From contig JBOZIK010000001.1 of the NCBI GenBank assembly GCA_051453625.1, positions 136,937,873-136,976,098 of the forward strand: a stretch of 38,226 nt of DNA, written 5' to 3'. The position numbers were made by a program, and so were the translations under genes. Below are positions 1-11,205 of the stretch, piece by piece (within the stretch, counting starts at the first letter, position 1; the number at the start of each line of letters is the position of its first letter). Under the pieces are notes generated by a model. That model did not search any database. It was not told the origin of the DNA and saw nothing but the letters and a program-made list of their open reading frames with translations. This stretch comes from Welwitschia mirabilis (taxonomy: Eukaryota > Gnetophyta > Gnetopsida > Welwitschiales).

Positions 1-30
<30 letters not shown>
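1..30. repeat. (GA)n microsatellite
   Basis: Fifteen uninterrupted GA dinucleotides lie at the window edge, so the true array may be longer. A short TG/TA-rich tail (about 31-47) follows. Confidence 0.97.
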
Positions 31-33
<3 letters not shown>

Positions 34-1084
34 TGTGTATATATATGAGAACCAAAGATCACTGAATGAGGAAGTGAACTTCACAGATTGTAGAATGAGG
101 CAGTGAAATGATTGAAATATGAGAAAGTATATATTGATTTTTCTGATTTCATAATCATAAGGTCATTATTCTTGTGATATAACTTATTTCATGAAGTTCT
201 CACTTTTGTCCTTCCTATCTTAAAATTTGAAAAGCCTTTATCTTATCTTACCTTGCCTTGCTTGGATCCTACTAGGAACTATGAGATTTTCATAATTCTC
301 ATCCCATACTTCATGTGTGACAGCTCAAGTGGGCATAAAGATGTAAAGGATTATTATTCCAGTCTGTTGAAAAAATTTTGTAGAATGAACTTGTATTTAC
401 TTCATAAATCCTAAAATTTTTAGAGTTTATATAACTATGATTTGAGGACATTATGTGGCTTTCTTGAACAATGACATATGGGATGTGCACTAACAATTAG
501 ATTCTATTTTTATTATGTGTGTCCCTTATGGCTTTATCAAATTTCTTAGTCTTTATACATTAAGAATTGTATAGTGAATATCTTTTCTTAGATATATTAT
601 TGCAATGAAATATGAATATTTTATCATATATTCCTCATACTTTTCTTGAAAAATTTTATTGAGAAGCTTGAAATCATTAGTAATGTATTTACCTTGAGCA
701 TACATTGAATGTCAATTCATGAATATCTTTTCTTGAGTTATTACTTAATAAAGTATGGAGTTAGGCAATTTATTTTTATGCATCATTGCAATTCTTCCTT
801 GAAAATTTATAGTCTAATTATGAGTATTAAATTTGGGAGTTATGTCTTTAAATACTATTATAAATAAATATGTTGGTGGACTTTAAAATTAAGGGTCCTG
901 GCATGCTAAAATTTTTATTAAAATCATGGATTATTTTATAATTAATGCATATGAAAAACGGAAGGATGAGGAGTTAACCATTTGCTAAATAAGTAATGTC
1001 AAAAAATTTAAAGTTTGAAATGCAAGCATTACAGACCTCCACTTCAATTTCCTCTTAGCACTGAAAAATGGAAGACTAATTAAT
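31..1084. other. AT-rich DNA, no gene seen
   Basis: I see no coding frame, zinc-knuckle, RT or integrase motif and no LTR ends on either strand. Short open frames here have no recognisable motifs. Confidence 0.6.
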
Positions 1085-1255
1085 ATGTTGCTATTCTTTA
1101 TGAAGAAACTTTATGAATGCATAAATGAGAAGCATGTTGATTTAATTAAAGAATTATTAGAGTTTCTGAGAAATGTAGAAGCAATGAGGATCATGTTCCT
1201 AGTGTGTGAGTCAACAAGGGATGGTGGAGCAGAAGGCACAAGGCACATAGACTAG
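1085..1255 (+). CDS. unassigned 56-codon open frame
   Basis: An ATG at 1085 opens 56 codons closed by TAG at 1253-1255. The product has a helical, charged middle (KELLEFLRNVEAMRI) and a Gly/Glu end (RDGGAEGTRH). I recognise no domain. Downstream, 1380-1470 contains two near-identical Ser/Arg-rich units, so the frame may be the edge of a decayed retroelement protein. It is not in frame with anything recognisable, and chance cannot be excluded at this length. Confidence 0.2.
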   Translation: MLLFFMKKLYECINEKHVDLIKELLEFLRNVEAMRIMFLVCESTRDGGAEGTRHID

Positions 1256-2788
1256 TTTGTAGCTTTTCATGGTCGAGAAGAATAAGGTCAAGCAGGGGTT
1301 GATGTGCTAATACCAAGGAGGATCCCTACATAGGTGAGTTATACTCTCAGTAAGAGAGGGTTAAGAGCTCAAGGGAACTAGCAGTAGTAAAGGGAAAAGG
1401 AAGAAATGCATCTCTCTTATCAAGAAGAGGAAGGAGTGCATCTCCCCTTTCGATAAAATCCTTTACCCCAATAATGTCTAGAGTAAGACATTGCAAAAGA
1501 TTATGATAGGCCTAATAAAGATCAAGAACCAAACATGAAAGAGGACATAATCATCATTAATGAGGATGAGTTAAATGTAAATCTAGAATCCAAAGTATGT
1601 TTTGCTTATGCTTCTCATTATTAGCCAAATTATCCTAAAGACAAAGTAATAAAGACCTCAAATCATTTTTATTCCTCTTTTTACAGTAAGTTACACTAAA
1701 GAGAAATGGAGAGTGAGCTAAACTCAAGATTCGATTCAAAGCCAAACTACAATGAAATTGAAACAATTAAAACCTAAAAAAATTACTATGTAGTTTTGGA
1801 GATACAACTAAGGGCAACTCAATAAGATATCATCAAAGCTCACAGACATCTAGTACTATAATGGCATCTAGACAAACATCATCACCATTCTTAAAAAGTG
1901 TTGGAGTGAACCATCCACATTAGTAGAGCCAAAGATATCCAGATAAAGAAATGAATAGGAGCCTTCTACCATTTGTAGTACTAAGAAAAATTGATTTAAA
2001 GATATGGAAGATGTGTTTAACCTCACTGACTCTAATATCATTAGCTAATATTATGATTCATAGCTAATAACTTTTAGTTTGTATTCTAACTTTTGTCTTT
2101 ATTGGTATTTTATATGTTTAATTTAAATTAGTCTCCTAGATGTATGTGTTTAAAAGGATTTGGTTAGGGGTAATAGGACATAATCCCTTCACTTTGTATC
2201 AAATTTTATACCTCTTTGTAATTTTCTTTTTGAGAAGCTAATAGAATGACCTTTTCTTTAAAAGGAAAAAAATAGAAAAGCAACATCTAGAATTCTGTTC
2301 TAACTAATGTATTAAGAAATTGACAAACATACAACACAAGGTGATTGGATATCCAAAAATTTCACAATGAGTATTATCAAATTAAGTATTCATTTACTAA
2401 GAAAAAATCTAATTCGATTAAAAAAAGAAAGGTTTAAGATAGTAGACACTCTAAAACTACAACTAGAAAAACTATCAAGAAAATGAAAATAAGTGAAGAT
2501 TGTGAATTCATCAATTTTCTAAGAATAATCAGAAAATATTCCTTAAAAATTATAGAAAATTCATAAAGATTTCAAAAAATTATATATTGTAAGGAGTTTT
2601 GCTAGTATTTTTTGAAGTTATAAATGAAACACCCATTTTGAAATAATATTATTTATGAAAATGTTTAAAAAGAGCTAATCAAACATTTTTAGAAATAACA
2701 ATAGTGATGAAATTTAGAGTCAGGACTAAAAACTGGATTTCATCCCACAACAATATTCCTTAACTAAAGTTGACATCAATGAGAAAAA
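1256..2788. other. anonymous DNA, possible old retroelement 3' tail near 2280
   Basis: There is no convincing gene. About 1408-1462 holds two imperfect copies of a unit of roughly 34 bp beginning GGAAG(A/G)A(A/G)TGCATCTC. The stretch 2080-2275 is T-rich and ends in an A-rich run (2263-2276), resembling the 3' UTR and tail of a plant LINE, but no upstream reverse transcriptase supports it. From 2281 to about 2788 the DNA is AT-rich with nothing recognised. Confidence 0.35.
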
Positions 2789-3490
2789 GTGGAATGCAGG
2801 GATATCGAAATGGCAACATTCATTATGAGGGTTTATCTATGGCTTAAAAACCCATGTTTTTAAAGTTCAAAGCTACATTCGCAATCAATGAGGGAATGAA
2901 GCAGAGGTTGAAGTATCCCAAGTTGAGCACAGAATATATATTTTGAAGTTCCAAACCGACAAGTTGATGCAGAACATTCTAGAAAAGGGCCCTTGATCAT
3001 TTGATAATAGGTCACTGATTTTAAATCCCTGGATGCCCACGACGGTAATAGAAATAGATAAAATCTTGAAATTTCCTATTTGGATTAAACTTTCATGTTT
3101 AAATCTTTACCTTTGGTCAATAATGTTTTACCAAAAACTTCTAGTGTTATTGGCAAATCCTTATGTACAAACAGAATAACAGTGCATCAAGGGCAGCTTA
3201 GCTTCACCAGGATCTGTGTAGAAATATCACCAAATTATGGGATTTCCTCAACCATTATCCTTAAGTGTCTAAACAAAGAAAAGCTAGAATAAAAGGTAGA
3301 ATACAAATGGATACTAACAAAATGTGCATTTTCCAAGTCCTTTGGACACAAAATGGAGCAATGTAAATGGAAGCCCACCCCAGTCTGGAAACCTGTCTCT
3401 GTAGGAAGCAATAAAGAAGAGGAGATAAGGCAGCCAAAACTAAAGCCGAACCTACCTTCTGATGAAAGAATGTGCCTAGACACAATTTAG
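2789..3490 (+). pseudogene. LINE-A ORF1 remnant (DUF4283 and zinc knuckle)
   Basis: ORF1 proteins of plant LINEs bind the element RNA. Here about 2950-3090 encodes the DUF4283 hallmark of a GP(W)SFDN-like block (LEKGP, stop, SFDNRSLILNPW), with a TGA at the Trp. Codons 3323-3364 encode the knuckle CAFSKSFGHKMEQC. This is C-x2-S-x4-H-x4-C, so the second zinc-binding Cys has become Ser. The knuckle frame runs from the TAA at 3290 to the TAG at 3488-3490. Stops at 2833 onward and at 3290 kill the frame. The assignment as LINE ORF1 is secure from domain order; the N-terminus is not defined. Confidence 0.82.
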
Positions 3491-4019
3491 AGGCTCATCA
3501 ACCAACTCAAAAATGGAAGCATCGATGCATAAAGAAATCCCTAAGGCTAACACAGCAAGCATTACAGAAATGTAGACAGAGAGCAAAATTTGCACTTCAC
3601 CTCTAAGGAATAAGGCTCAACTGGAGGACTCTCAAAACAAAAATAAGGTATCTTATCATAATTAATTTAATGCTTAAAACTTAGAGCATGAAATAGATAA
3701 GTCTAGTTTTCTCAGAAGTCTACTAATTTCAAAAATGCTATCACATCATCCATCCAAAAGAAGATAAGAAAAGGCAAAGGAAAAGGGATAGGGGATACCA
3801 ACCCTAGATGATGTAGATAGCAGCGTGGCACATAAGGGGCCTCAATGGTCTAGAAAAGTTGTAGGAATTCAAATTGCTGATTTTCGAGCTGAGAATTTAT
3901 CTGATAGGAGTAATAGATACAAAGGTACATTTGAAGTAGGTTTAGAAGATAGTAAACAACTGCATGTCAAATCAGACCTGGAGGTATGCTCATAACTTCT
4001 CCCAGTCCTCTAATGGTAG

Positions 4020-7000
4020 AATTTTGTTACTATGAAATCCCTATATAGTCACAATCAATATAATTTTTGTTTCTCCTCAAATAATTCACTACAAAGTCAT
4101 TTTTAACCATAGAATTCTTCACTTCTTTTTTGTATACAATTTGAATACCTTAAAAGAAAGACAATCGCTTTGGTATAATATCATTAACATCTCCAACATG
4201 ATGCATTTTCACCCTTGGGCCTTATTAAGAGACTTTAATTACATAGTATATCCTATAGAAAAACTTAATGGTAGTTCAGTAGGAAATAAAGATATATAAG
4301 AGCTTTAAAACTTGTTTTAAATCACCTATCTAACTGATTTAAATATGGTAGGGTCCATCTTCACTTAGTTAGATAGAAACCATATCAAAGCTAGAATTCT
4401 ATGCAAGTTAGACAGAGTTCTCTTCAATGATAAGTGGATGGAACATTTCCCCTCTTCTTACACAGAAGTCCTTGCTCCAAGCCTATCAGATCACTTTCCC
4501 TAGTTTTAAAATGTAATGAAGGCATCAAGAAAAAGCCTCCTTTTCGATTCTATAACTTTTAGTGTTGAGATGATAATTTTTTCAGAATAGTTTGTTCTAG
4601 CTAGAACATTTACCCTTCTTGTAACTTCTTGATAGACCTTAAAAAAAAGTTTAAATTCATTAAAAAGCCTTAAAATAAAACTACAAACATAGTACAAGAG
4701 GCCTATCTCAAAAAGTAAAAAGTACTAAAGCTGAACTCACAGCCATCAAACTACAGCTAGGGATCTCTCAAGATAATGTCAAGTTGATAGAGAAAGAATG
4801 CAACTTCATTGATCAGTACAAAAAGCTTTTCAATCAATAATTTCTTATTAATAAGCAAAGAGTCAAGATCAAATGGGCCTAATAAGGAAACCTAAATTAA
4901 TCATACTTTTATGCTTGTATTACTAAAAGGAAGCACAACTCCACAATTGGTTCCATTCATAATGAAAATGGTGATCTATTAGATCAACCAGTTAAGGTAA
5001 AGAGATAAATTATCTCATATTTCCAGAGACTCCTAAGTGCTGAGGGGAAAGTTAACAAACTAGATCTTTCAATTTTGATGAATGGCCTTAAAGTAAGTAA
5101 AGACTAATGTCTAGATTTATGTAGACTGGTCTCTTCAGAAGAAATCAAGAAATATTTTCTGATAATAGATGATAATAAAGTAGTAGGACCTAATGGGCTA
5201 TCTGCAAAAATTTTTAAATTCTCTGAAATTTAATAGAAGAAGACGTTTGTAAAGCCATAAAGAAATTTTTTAGAGACTATAAAATGCCTAAAGGGGTAAA
5301 TTCCATAGCTATTATGCTAATACCAAAAATAACCTGTCCCAGAACAGCTGCTGATTTTAGATCAATTGTGTGCTGCAATGTGATATACAAAGCCATCACC
5401 AACATTTTATCCCATAGAATTAAAGAATTCCTTACCTCTACAGTGGGAGATACCTAAGATGCCTTTATTCCATAAAGAAGCATTATCCACAACATCTTAT
5501 TAGCTCAAGCTCTTATCTAACACTATGAAAGGAAACATATAAGCCCAAGTTGTGCTCTTAAAATTGATCTGAGAAAAGCATATGACTCAGTGTCATGGAA
5601 GTTCCTCAAAGACCTATTAAAAGGGTTAATTTTTTTCTCTTAGAGTAACAAATTGGATTCTGGCTTGCACCAATACTCCTCATTTCTTAATTCTATTAAA
5701 TGGAGAGTTATCAGGGTACTTCCCAGAAAAGAAATCTCTCAAATAAGGAGACCCTTTATCTCCATATCTCTTTGCCCTAGTAATGAAATATTTATCTAAA
5801 GAGCTAAACCAAATGGCCTAGAGAACCCAGTTCCACTTCCATCCAAAATGTAAAAGGCTTCGCATAACTCACTTGTGTTATGTAGATGATCTATTTCTCT
5901 TCTATAAAGTAGAAGATACCTCTATTCAATGGATGAATCATAGTCTAAAGCACTTTTCAGAAGTCTCAGGATTTGAATCCAACTTGAATAAAATTCAGGC
6001 CTTCTTTGGAGGCATCTCTCAAGGCCAAAAATAATGTTAACTTCAAGTACTAGATTTTGTAGAAGGATGTCTCCTAGTTAGATATCTAAGAGTTCCACTA
6101 AAATTCAAGAAGCTTTACAGTATTGACTACCTTCCTATTACCTTTCAGATTACTAAATAGATCAAGTTCTATACCAATAAATTACTCTCTTATGCAAGCA
6201 GATTATTTCTTGTAAAGTAGTGATCCAAAGTTTGAGCTCTTTTTGGTGTAGAATTTTTATCCTACCCAAGAAGATCATCTTTGAAATTAACACTATATGC
6301 AGGAGATTTCTTTGGACTGGCTCTTATAACCCAATCAAAAAAGCCCTAGCATCTTCCTAGTAAAACTAAAAATAGAAGAAGGACTAGATCTGATCAATTT
6401 CATCTTAATAAATAAAGCTTTAATCATGTCATAGCTATGGGATTTAGCATTTAAAAAAGATAGCCTATGGATTAAATGGTGTCATGAGTACTATTTTAAA
6501 AACATAAGTGTTTGGCATTATGAAGAGAAGCAAAGCACCTCTTATATTATCAAAAAGATTCTAAAACTTAGAACACAAGCAAGTTCCTGCATTCATCTTA
6601 CCACAAATAATGTAAAATGGAAAGTAAATGGTAATTCATTCTCTACCTCCTCTACTTATGATCATCTGACAGAGGTAGATCCTAAAATGAACTGATATCA
6701 CCTTGTTTGGAATATATGGGTTACCCCTAAATGCTCTTTCATCGCTTGGCTTACCTGCAAAAATCGTCTCAACACCAAAAATAGACTTATCAAGATAGAA
6801 ACCCAGATAGACATAATCTGTTGCCTCTATGGTCAGATAGAAGAAACTCATGCTCATAAGTTCTTTGAATGTCAAGTAAGTTATAACGTCCTTTCTTCAA
6901 CTCTAAATCTAGTGCATACCAAACCTCCTTCAGTTAGTTGATTGGCTTTGCTACACTTGATAAACCACAAGCTCAAAGAACGTACTACTCAACATAACAT

Positions 7001-7190
7001 CATCAAATCTATTACTTCATCCTATATATATTTCATTTGGTAAAGTAGAAATGATAAAATCTTTAGACAAAGGGACATCAAGCCTTAAATTATTATGAAT
7101 GAAATAAAATCATAGCTAAGCATCAAACTGGCCTCTATTCAAATAATTAAGGACACATAAAAGAATTGATGCAGGTGTCTGCAGATGAGC
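4020..7190 (+). pseudogene. LINE-A ORF2 remnant: endonuclease, RT, zf-RVT
   Basis: ORF2 would nick target DNA and copy the RNA there. About 4020-4500 is the C-terminal two thirds of an endonuclease: RDFNYIV stands where GDFN is usual, LDRVLFNDKW follows, and the catalytic SDH is kept at 4487-4495. The N-terminal part is missing. RT follows: a block ADFRSIVCCN near 5350, motif A KIDLRKAYDSVSW from about 5561, and YVDD at 5879-5890 (FADD/YADD is commoner in plant LINEs). About 6700-6880 is zf-RVT (PKCSFIAWL, then a Cys/His-rich end ETHAHKFFEC). A tail of the WxxRNDKIF type ends near 7190. At least one frameshift lies near 5230, and stops are mostly TAG/TAA at expected Gln or Trp. Confidence 0.88.
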
Positions 7191-8134
7191 ATACACCCAC
7201 ACTTCTTGCATAGAAGACTAAGAGAAAATACATAAACTCAGCCCTTGCAGATATACAGATGGCTTCTTAAAGCATTTTCTCTAATCAAAGCTCCAATTTA
7301 TCCTTAGTTTGATCCCTCCCTTCATAGATTAAATTGTAATTTTTAAAGTTAGGAGGAGAAGCTTTAACAGTAACCTCAGTTACCTAAGAGCAGTCTCACA
7401 ATTATGCTTCAATATGATGGACCTAATAAAATCAAGAAAAAGGATTGAGGTATCAGTGCTTAGCTACTATAAAAATAGGGCCAGCAGAAGGAGTTTCAGC
7501 AATATAATATTGGAACCCCTTGTCACCAGACCTCTAACTCAGACCCAAGGAAATAGAGCACTACTCTTAGTTTCAAGCTCAGATCAAGATTATATTATAT
7601 CCTAAAGTAGACCAATTGAAAGAAGCTTTAGAATAAGGGAATCATTTGATCACAAAGTGAAAGGAATATAGTTAAATTACTATTATTTAGAGATAGTCAT
7701 TATCAGGATGTGAACAACTAGAAAAGATTACCAGTTTTAACACTTCTCTTCAAAATTAATTGAGCACTACTATTATCTTCTAGCTAGGATAAGATTATCC
7801 TACAGCAAATTTTCTTCCCTAGCCTCTAGTCATTAATGACAATTCTTAATTCTAATATTAATTGAGTTTGCCTTAAAAGAATTTTCCTCTTAGACTATCT
7901 GCAGGCCTATGTGCAAGTGAAGTAACACAGTTGTATCATAGTTAGCAAAAGAAATAGGGCTATTTCCTCACTCTTTAGATACTGATATTGGCTCCAACTA
8001 TCCTTCTTTAATCTTAACTTATCCGCTTCATTTTTGCTTATGTTTTATTCTTTATTCTATGTTTTGTATATTGTAGTATTACAATTTGCCTTTCTACATA
8101 GTAATGAAAGCCCAATTTTCATTCAAAAAAAAAA
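7191..8134 (+). other. LINE-A 3' untranslated region with A tail
   Basis: After the ORF2 tail there is no recognised domain. The last 150 bases are T-rich, contain a TAGTAATGAAAG sequence, and end in ten A at 8125-8134, as expected for target-primed insertion. A 63-codon open frame at 7414-7605 has no recognisable motif and is not called. Confidence 0.6.
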
Positions 8135-9353
8135 TAAAGATGAAAAATATCAGAAAAGTAAAAATATATTAAAATAGATTATAAGAAAATAGTTGCAAAG
8201 TTTTAAAATTCATTTAGTTGCATTTCCGAGTAAAACATGGTAACAATCTATGAAAAATAGTTAAAAAAATAAAAGAAGACAAATGAATAAAAATCTAATA
8301 GTGTAAGCTAATTACATTAAAAATTACTTTCATCTTATGTTAGTGATCTAATATAAATCATTATTTTATGTAAAAATATTAAACACTAATATCCACTTTT
8401 GTTTCAAAACTAAAAACTTAACATAAAGGTATAAATTCTATGAAAAATGATAAAAATTCTAAACATAAACATGGGAAAATAAAAATAAAAGGTATAAAAA
8501 CAAAGATATGAACTTATCCAATTAAGAGAAAAAATTTATTAGTCTCAAATCATCTAGAAGCTTAGAAATCAATGCCTAGTACTTAAATACCTCAAAATTA
8601 GTGAAATGGACCCATTTAAATCCTCTTGAAGCCTCCTTATAGGTAAAAATAGGATGGAGTGGAATAAGATAAAGTTCGATTATGTGAAGTTATAAATTGA
8701 AAAATAAATGACATAATTTAAAAAAATAGTCAAAAATGCTCCAAGATCACTTCAAAACTTAAGAAAATGGTAGAATCTAGGCTTTGGAAGAGATTAAATA
8801 ACGTAAAGATGATTCTTTATGTTGGATAGTATTTAGGATTTATTTATAATGTGTTAAGAGGAGTTATGACTGAGCTAGAATTGATTGAAGATTTGAAGAT
8901 CAATTTTTAACTATTTTTCTCAACTTCTTAGTAAACTAGGTTAGTTGGATGATGCCATAGTACTATTCATTATCAAAAATATAATTTCATTTTTCAAATT
9001 ACATAAACTTGAGTTATATAGGTCATTTTAAGATCTAATTTCAATATTTAACATTATACAAATTAAAAATTAATAAGTTTCACATTATCAAAATCTTGAA
9101 AATCAAATAATCTGAGCATGGTAGATTATTAATGAGGGTTTTGAAGCTCTGTTAGGATTCAATGGATCTGGAGCATAGGAGGGAGTAAGGTCTGAAAAGT
9201 CATGGATTAACAAGGGTGGTTTCAATCCCTGGTCATGGAATGCGATTGTGATTTCCATAGCCAGACAGTCCTTCTATGGATAAGTTGTAGAATATGTCTA
9301 ATTCTTAGTTCTGATCTACTTTTAGGGCTTTTTTTAAGGGGTTTGATCCCAAC
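8135..9353. other. AT-rich DNA, then probable LINE-B 5' leader
   Basis: 8135 to about 9110 is AT-rich and featureless. About 9111-9353 is richer in G and leads directly into the first ATG of LINE-B ORF1, so it is probably the 5' untranslated region of that element. Its left boundary cannot be placed. Confidence 0.4.
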
Positions 9354-11205
9354 ATGGAGGAGACTCAATTCTCCAGGGAAGAGAAATCCTTAGTTTTGAA
9401 TATTGATGAAGATGCAAGCTGTGAAATCAAGAAGAAATTTAGATACAGCTTAACTGAAAAGTTTATTTCAATTGGCCCTCGGCCTAGGCTAGATCAAATC
9501 TATGAATGAGTGCCTGCTAAATGGATGAGAGTGAGCATAGTTGATGTTATTACTATGCTGAAAGGGCTAGTGTTATTCTAGTTAGATAACGAATGAGATT
9601 AGAATAAAATAATCACAAGAGGACCTTAGTTCTTTGAGGTTTAAGGTCTTGCTCTAGCTCAATGAACATTGAGGATGCAAACAGACCCAAATTTGTTTAA
9701 GAGTTTCTTGATTTGGNNNNNNNNNNNNNNNNNNNNNNNNNNNNNNNNNNNNNNNNNNNNNNNNNNNNNNNNNNNNNNNNNNNNNNNNNNNNNNNNNNNN
9801 NNNNNNNNNNNNNNNNNNNNNNNNNNNNNNNNNNNNNNNNNNNNNNNNNNNNNNNNNNNNNNNNNNNNNNNNNNNNNNNNNNNNNNNNNNNNNNNNNNNN
9901 NNNNNNNNNNNNNNNNNNNNNNNNNNNNNNNNNNNNNNNNNNNNNNNNNNNNNNNNNNNNNNNNNNNNNNNNNNNNNNNNNNNNNNNNNNNNNNNNNNNN
10001 NNNNNNNNNNNNNNNNNNNNNNNNNNNNNNNNNNNNNNNNNNNNNNNNNNNNNNNNNNNNNNNNNNNNNNNNNNNNNNNNNNNNNNNNNNNNNNNNNNNN
10101 NNNNNNNNNNNNNNNNNNNNNNNNNNNNNNNNNNNNNNNNNNNNNNNNNNNNNNNNNNNNNNNNNNNNNNNNNNNNNNNNNNNNNNNNNNNNNNNNNNNN
10201 NNNNNNNNNNNNNNNNNNNNNNNNNNNNNNNNNNNNNNNNNNNNNNNNNNNNNNNNNNNNNNNNNNNNNNNNNNNNNNNNNNNNNNNNNNNNNNNNNNNN
10301 NNNNNNNNNNNNNNNNNNNNNNNNNNNNNNNNNNNNNNNNNNNNNNNNNNNNNNNNNNNNNNNNNNNNNNNNNNNNNNNNNNNNNNNNNNNNNNNNNNNN
10401 NNNNNNNNNNNNNNNNNNNNNNNNNNNNNNNNNNNNNNNNNNNNNNNNNNNNNNNNNNNNNNNNNNNNNNNNNNNNNNNNNNNNNNNNNNNNNNNNNNNN
10501 NNNNNNNNNNNNNNNNNNNNNNNNNNNNNNNNNNNNNNNNNNNNNNNNNNNNNNNNNNNNNNNNNNNNNNNNNNNNNNNNNNNNNNNNNNNNNNNNNNNN
10601 NNNNNNNNNNNNNNNNNNNNTTTAGATTTAAATGGGGGATTTGAAAGCTTGATGCTACTTATAAGAACCTTTCGATCCCCTGTACAGTTTGTGAAAAATC
10701 AGGACATCTTTCTGGGAGATGTGCTCATCCTAAAAAGAAATATTCACATTGTGATAGATTGGGATGTTTAAGAGAAGAATGTAGAAAACAGTTGATTAAC
10801 ATTAAGGAAATGCCAAAGGAAGTATGTACTTTTTGTAATAAGAATAGATACAATTAAAGCATATACCAACATGAGCAAAAGAAGGAACATATGGGGAAAA
10901 GCACTACTGTTTTTCCTAAGGAAACTAGGAACAGTAAGAAAAAGAAAGCATAAGATATGAAGTATAATCCCTTTCAACCCATTGTGGAAAAAGAAGACAT
11001 CGAACAACCTCCAAATAGTGATGAAACTCATGAGGTGAAAACTCAAAAAAAGGGAAGGCCCAGTAATAGAACCCTTTAAGAATGGAAAATGATAGAGAAT
11101 ATGGCTAATAGTTTTAAGTTGCCATTAAAAATGCTCTAAAGAAAGGTTAAGCTTCAAGAAAGGGACAAAAACACCCCTAATAAATTATTTCACATGGAAT
11201 TGTAA
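9354..11205 (+). pseudogene. LINE-B ORF1 remnant, DUF4283 plus three zinc knuckles
   Basis: I start it at the ATG at 9354, after which the frame runs to the gap at 9717 with seven stops and no frameshift. The DUF4283-like block is at about 9600-9716 (ITRGP, stop, FFEV). Right of the gap, codons 10681-10722 give an intact CCHC knuckle, CTVCEKSGHLSGRC. A second copy is at 10741-10782 (YSHCDRLGCLREEC: first Cys to Tyr, His position Cys). A third is at 10825-10866 (CTFCNKNRYN, stop, SIY: His to Tyr, last Cys to Tyr). A basic tail follows to the TAA at 11203-11205. The frame is free of indels from 10681 to the end. It should have been the RNA-binding ORF1 protein. Confidence 0.82.
9717..10620. other. 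sequence gap (904 N)
   Basis: Unsequenced bases inside LINE-B ORF1. Any open frame crossing it is an artefact of N translation. Confidence 1.

Larger units (their letters stand above)
2789..8134 (+). mobile_element. LINE-A, degenerate L1-type non-LTR retrotransposon
   Basis: Domains occur in the order typical of plant L1 LINEs: ORF1 with a DUF4283-like region and zinc knuckle, apurinic-type endonuclease, reverse transcriptase, zf-RVT, then an A-rich 3' end (ten A at 8125-8134). There are no LTRs. The 5' end is not defined; I start it where DUF4283-like coding begins. Many in-frame stops and several frameshifts make it non-functional. I could not identify target-site duplications. It precedes LINE-B in the same orientation. 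Confidence 0.88.

Noticed and set aside
3235-3485. Minus-strand frames of 74-82 codons
   Set aside because: Antisense shadows of the LINE-A ORF1 zinc-knuckle frame.
9669-10771. Long open frames across 9717-10620
   Set aside because: They are translations of N. Only the flanking LINE-B ORF1 codons are real.
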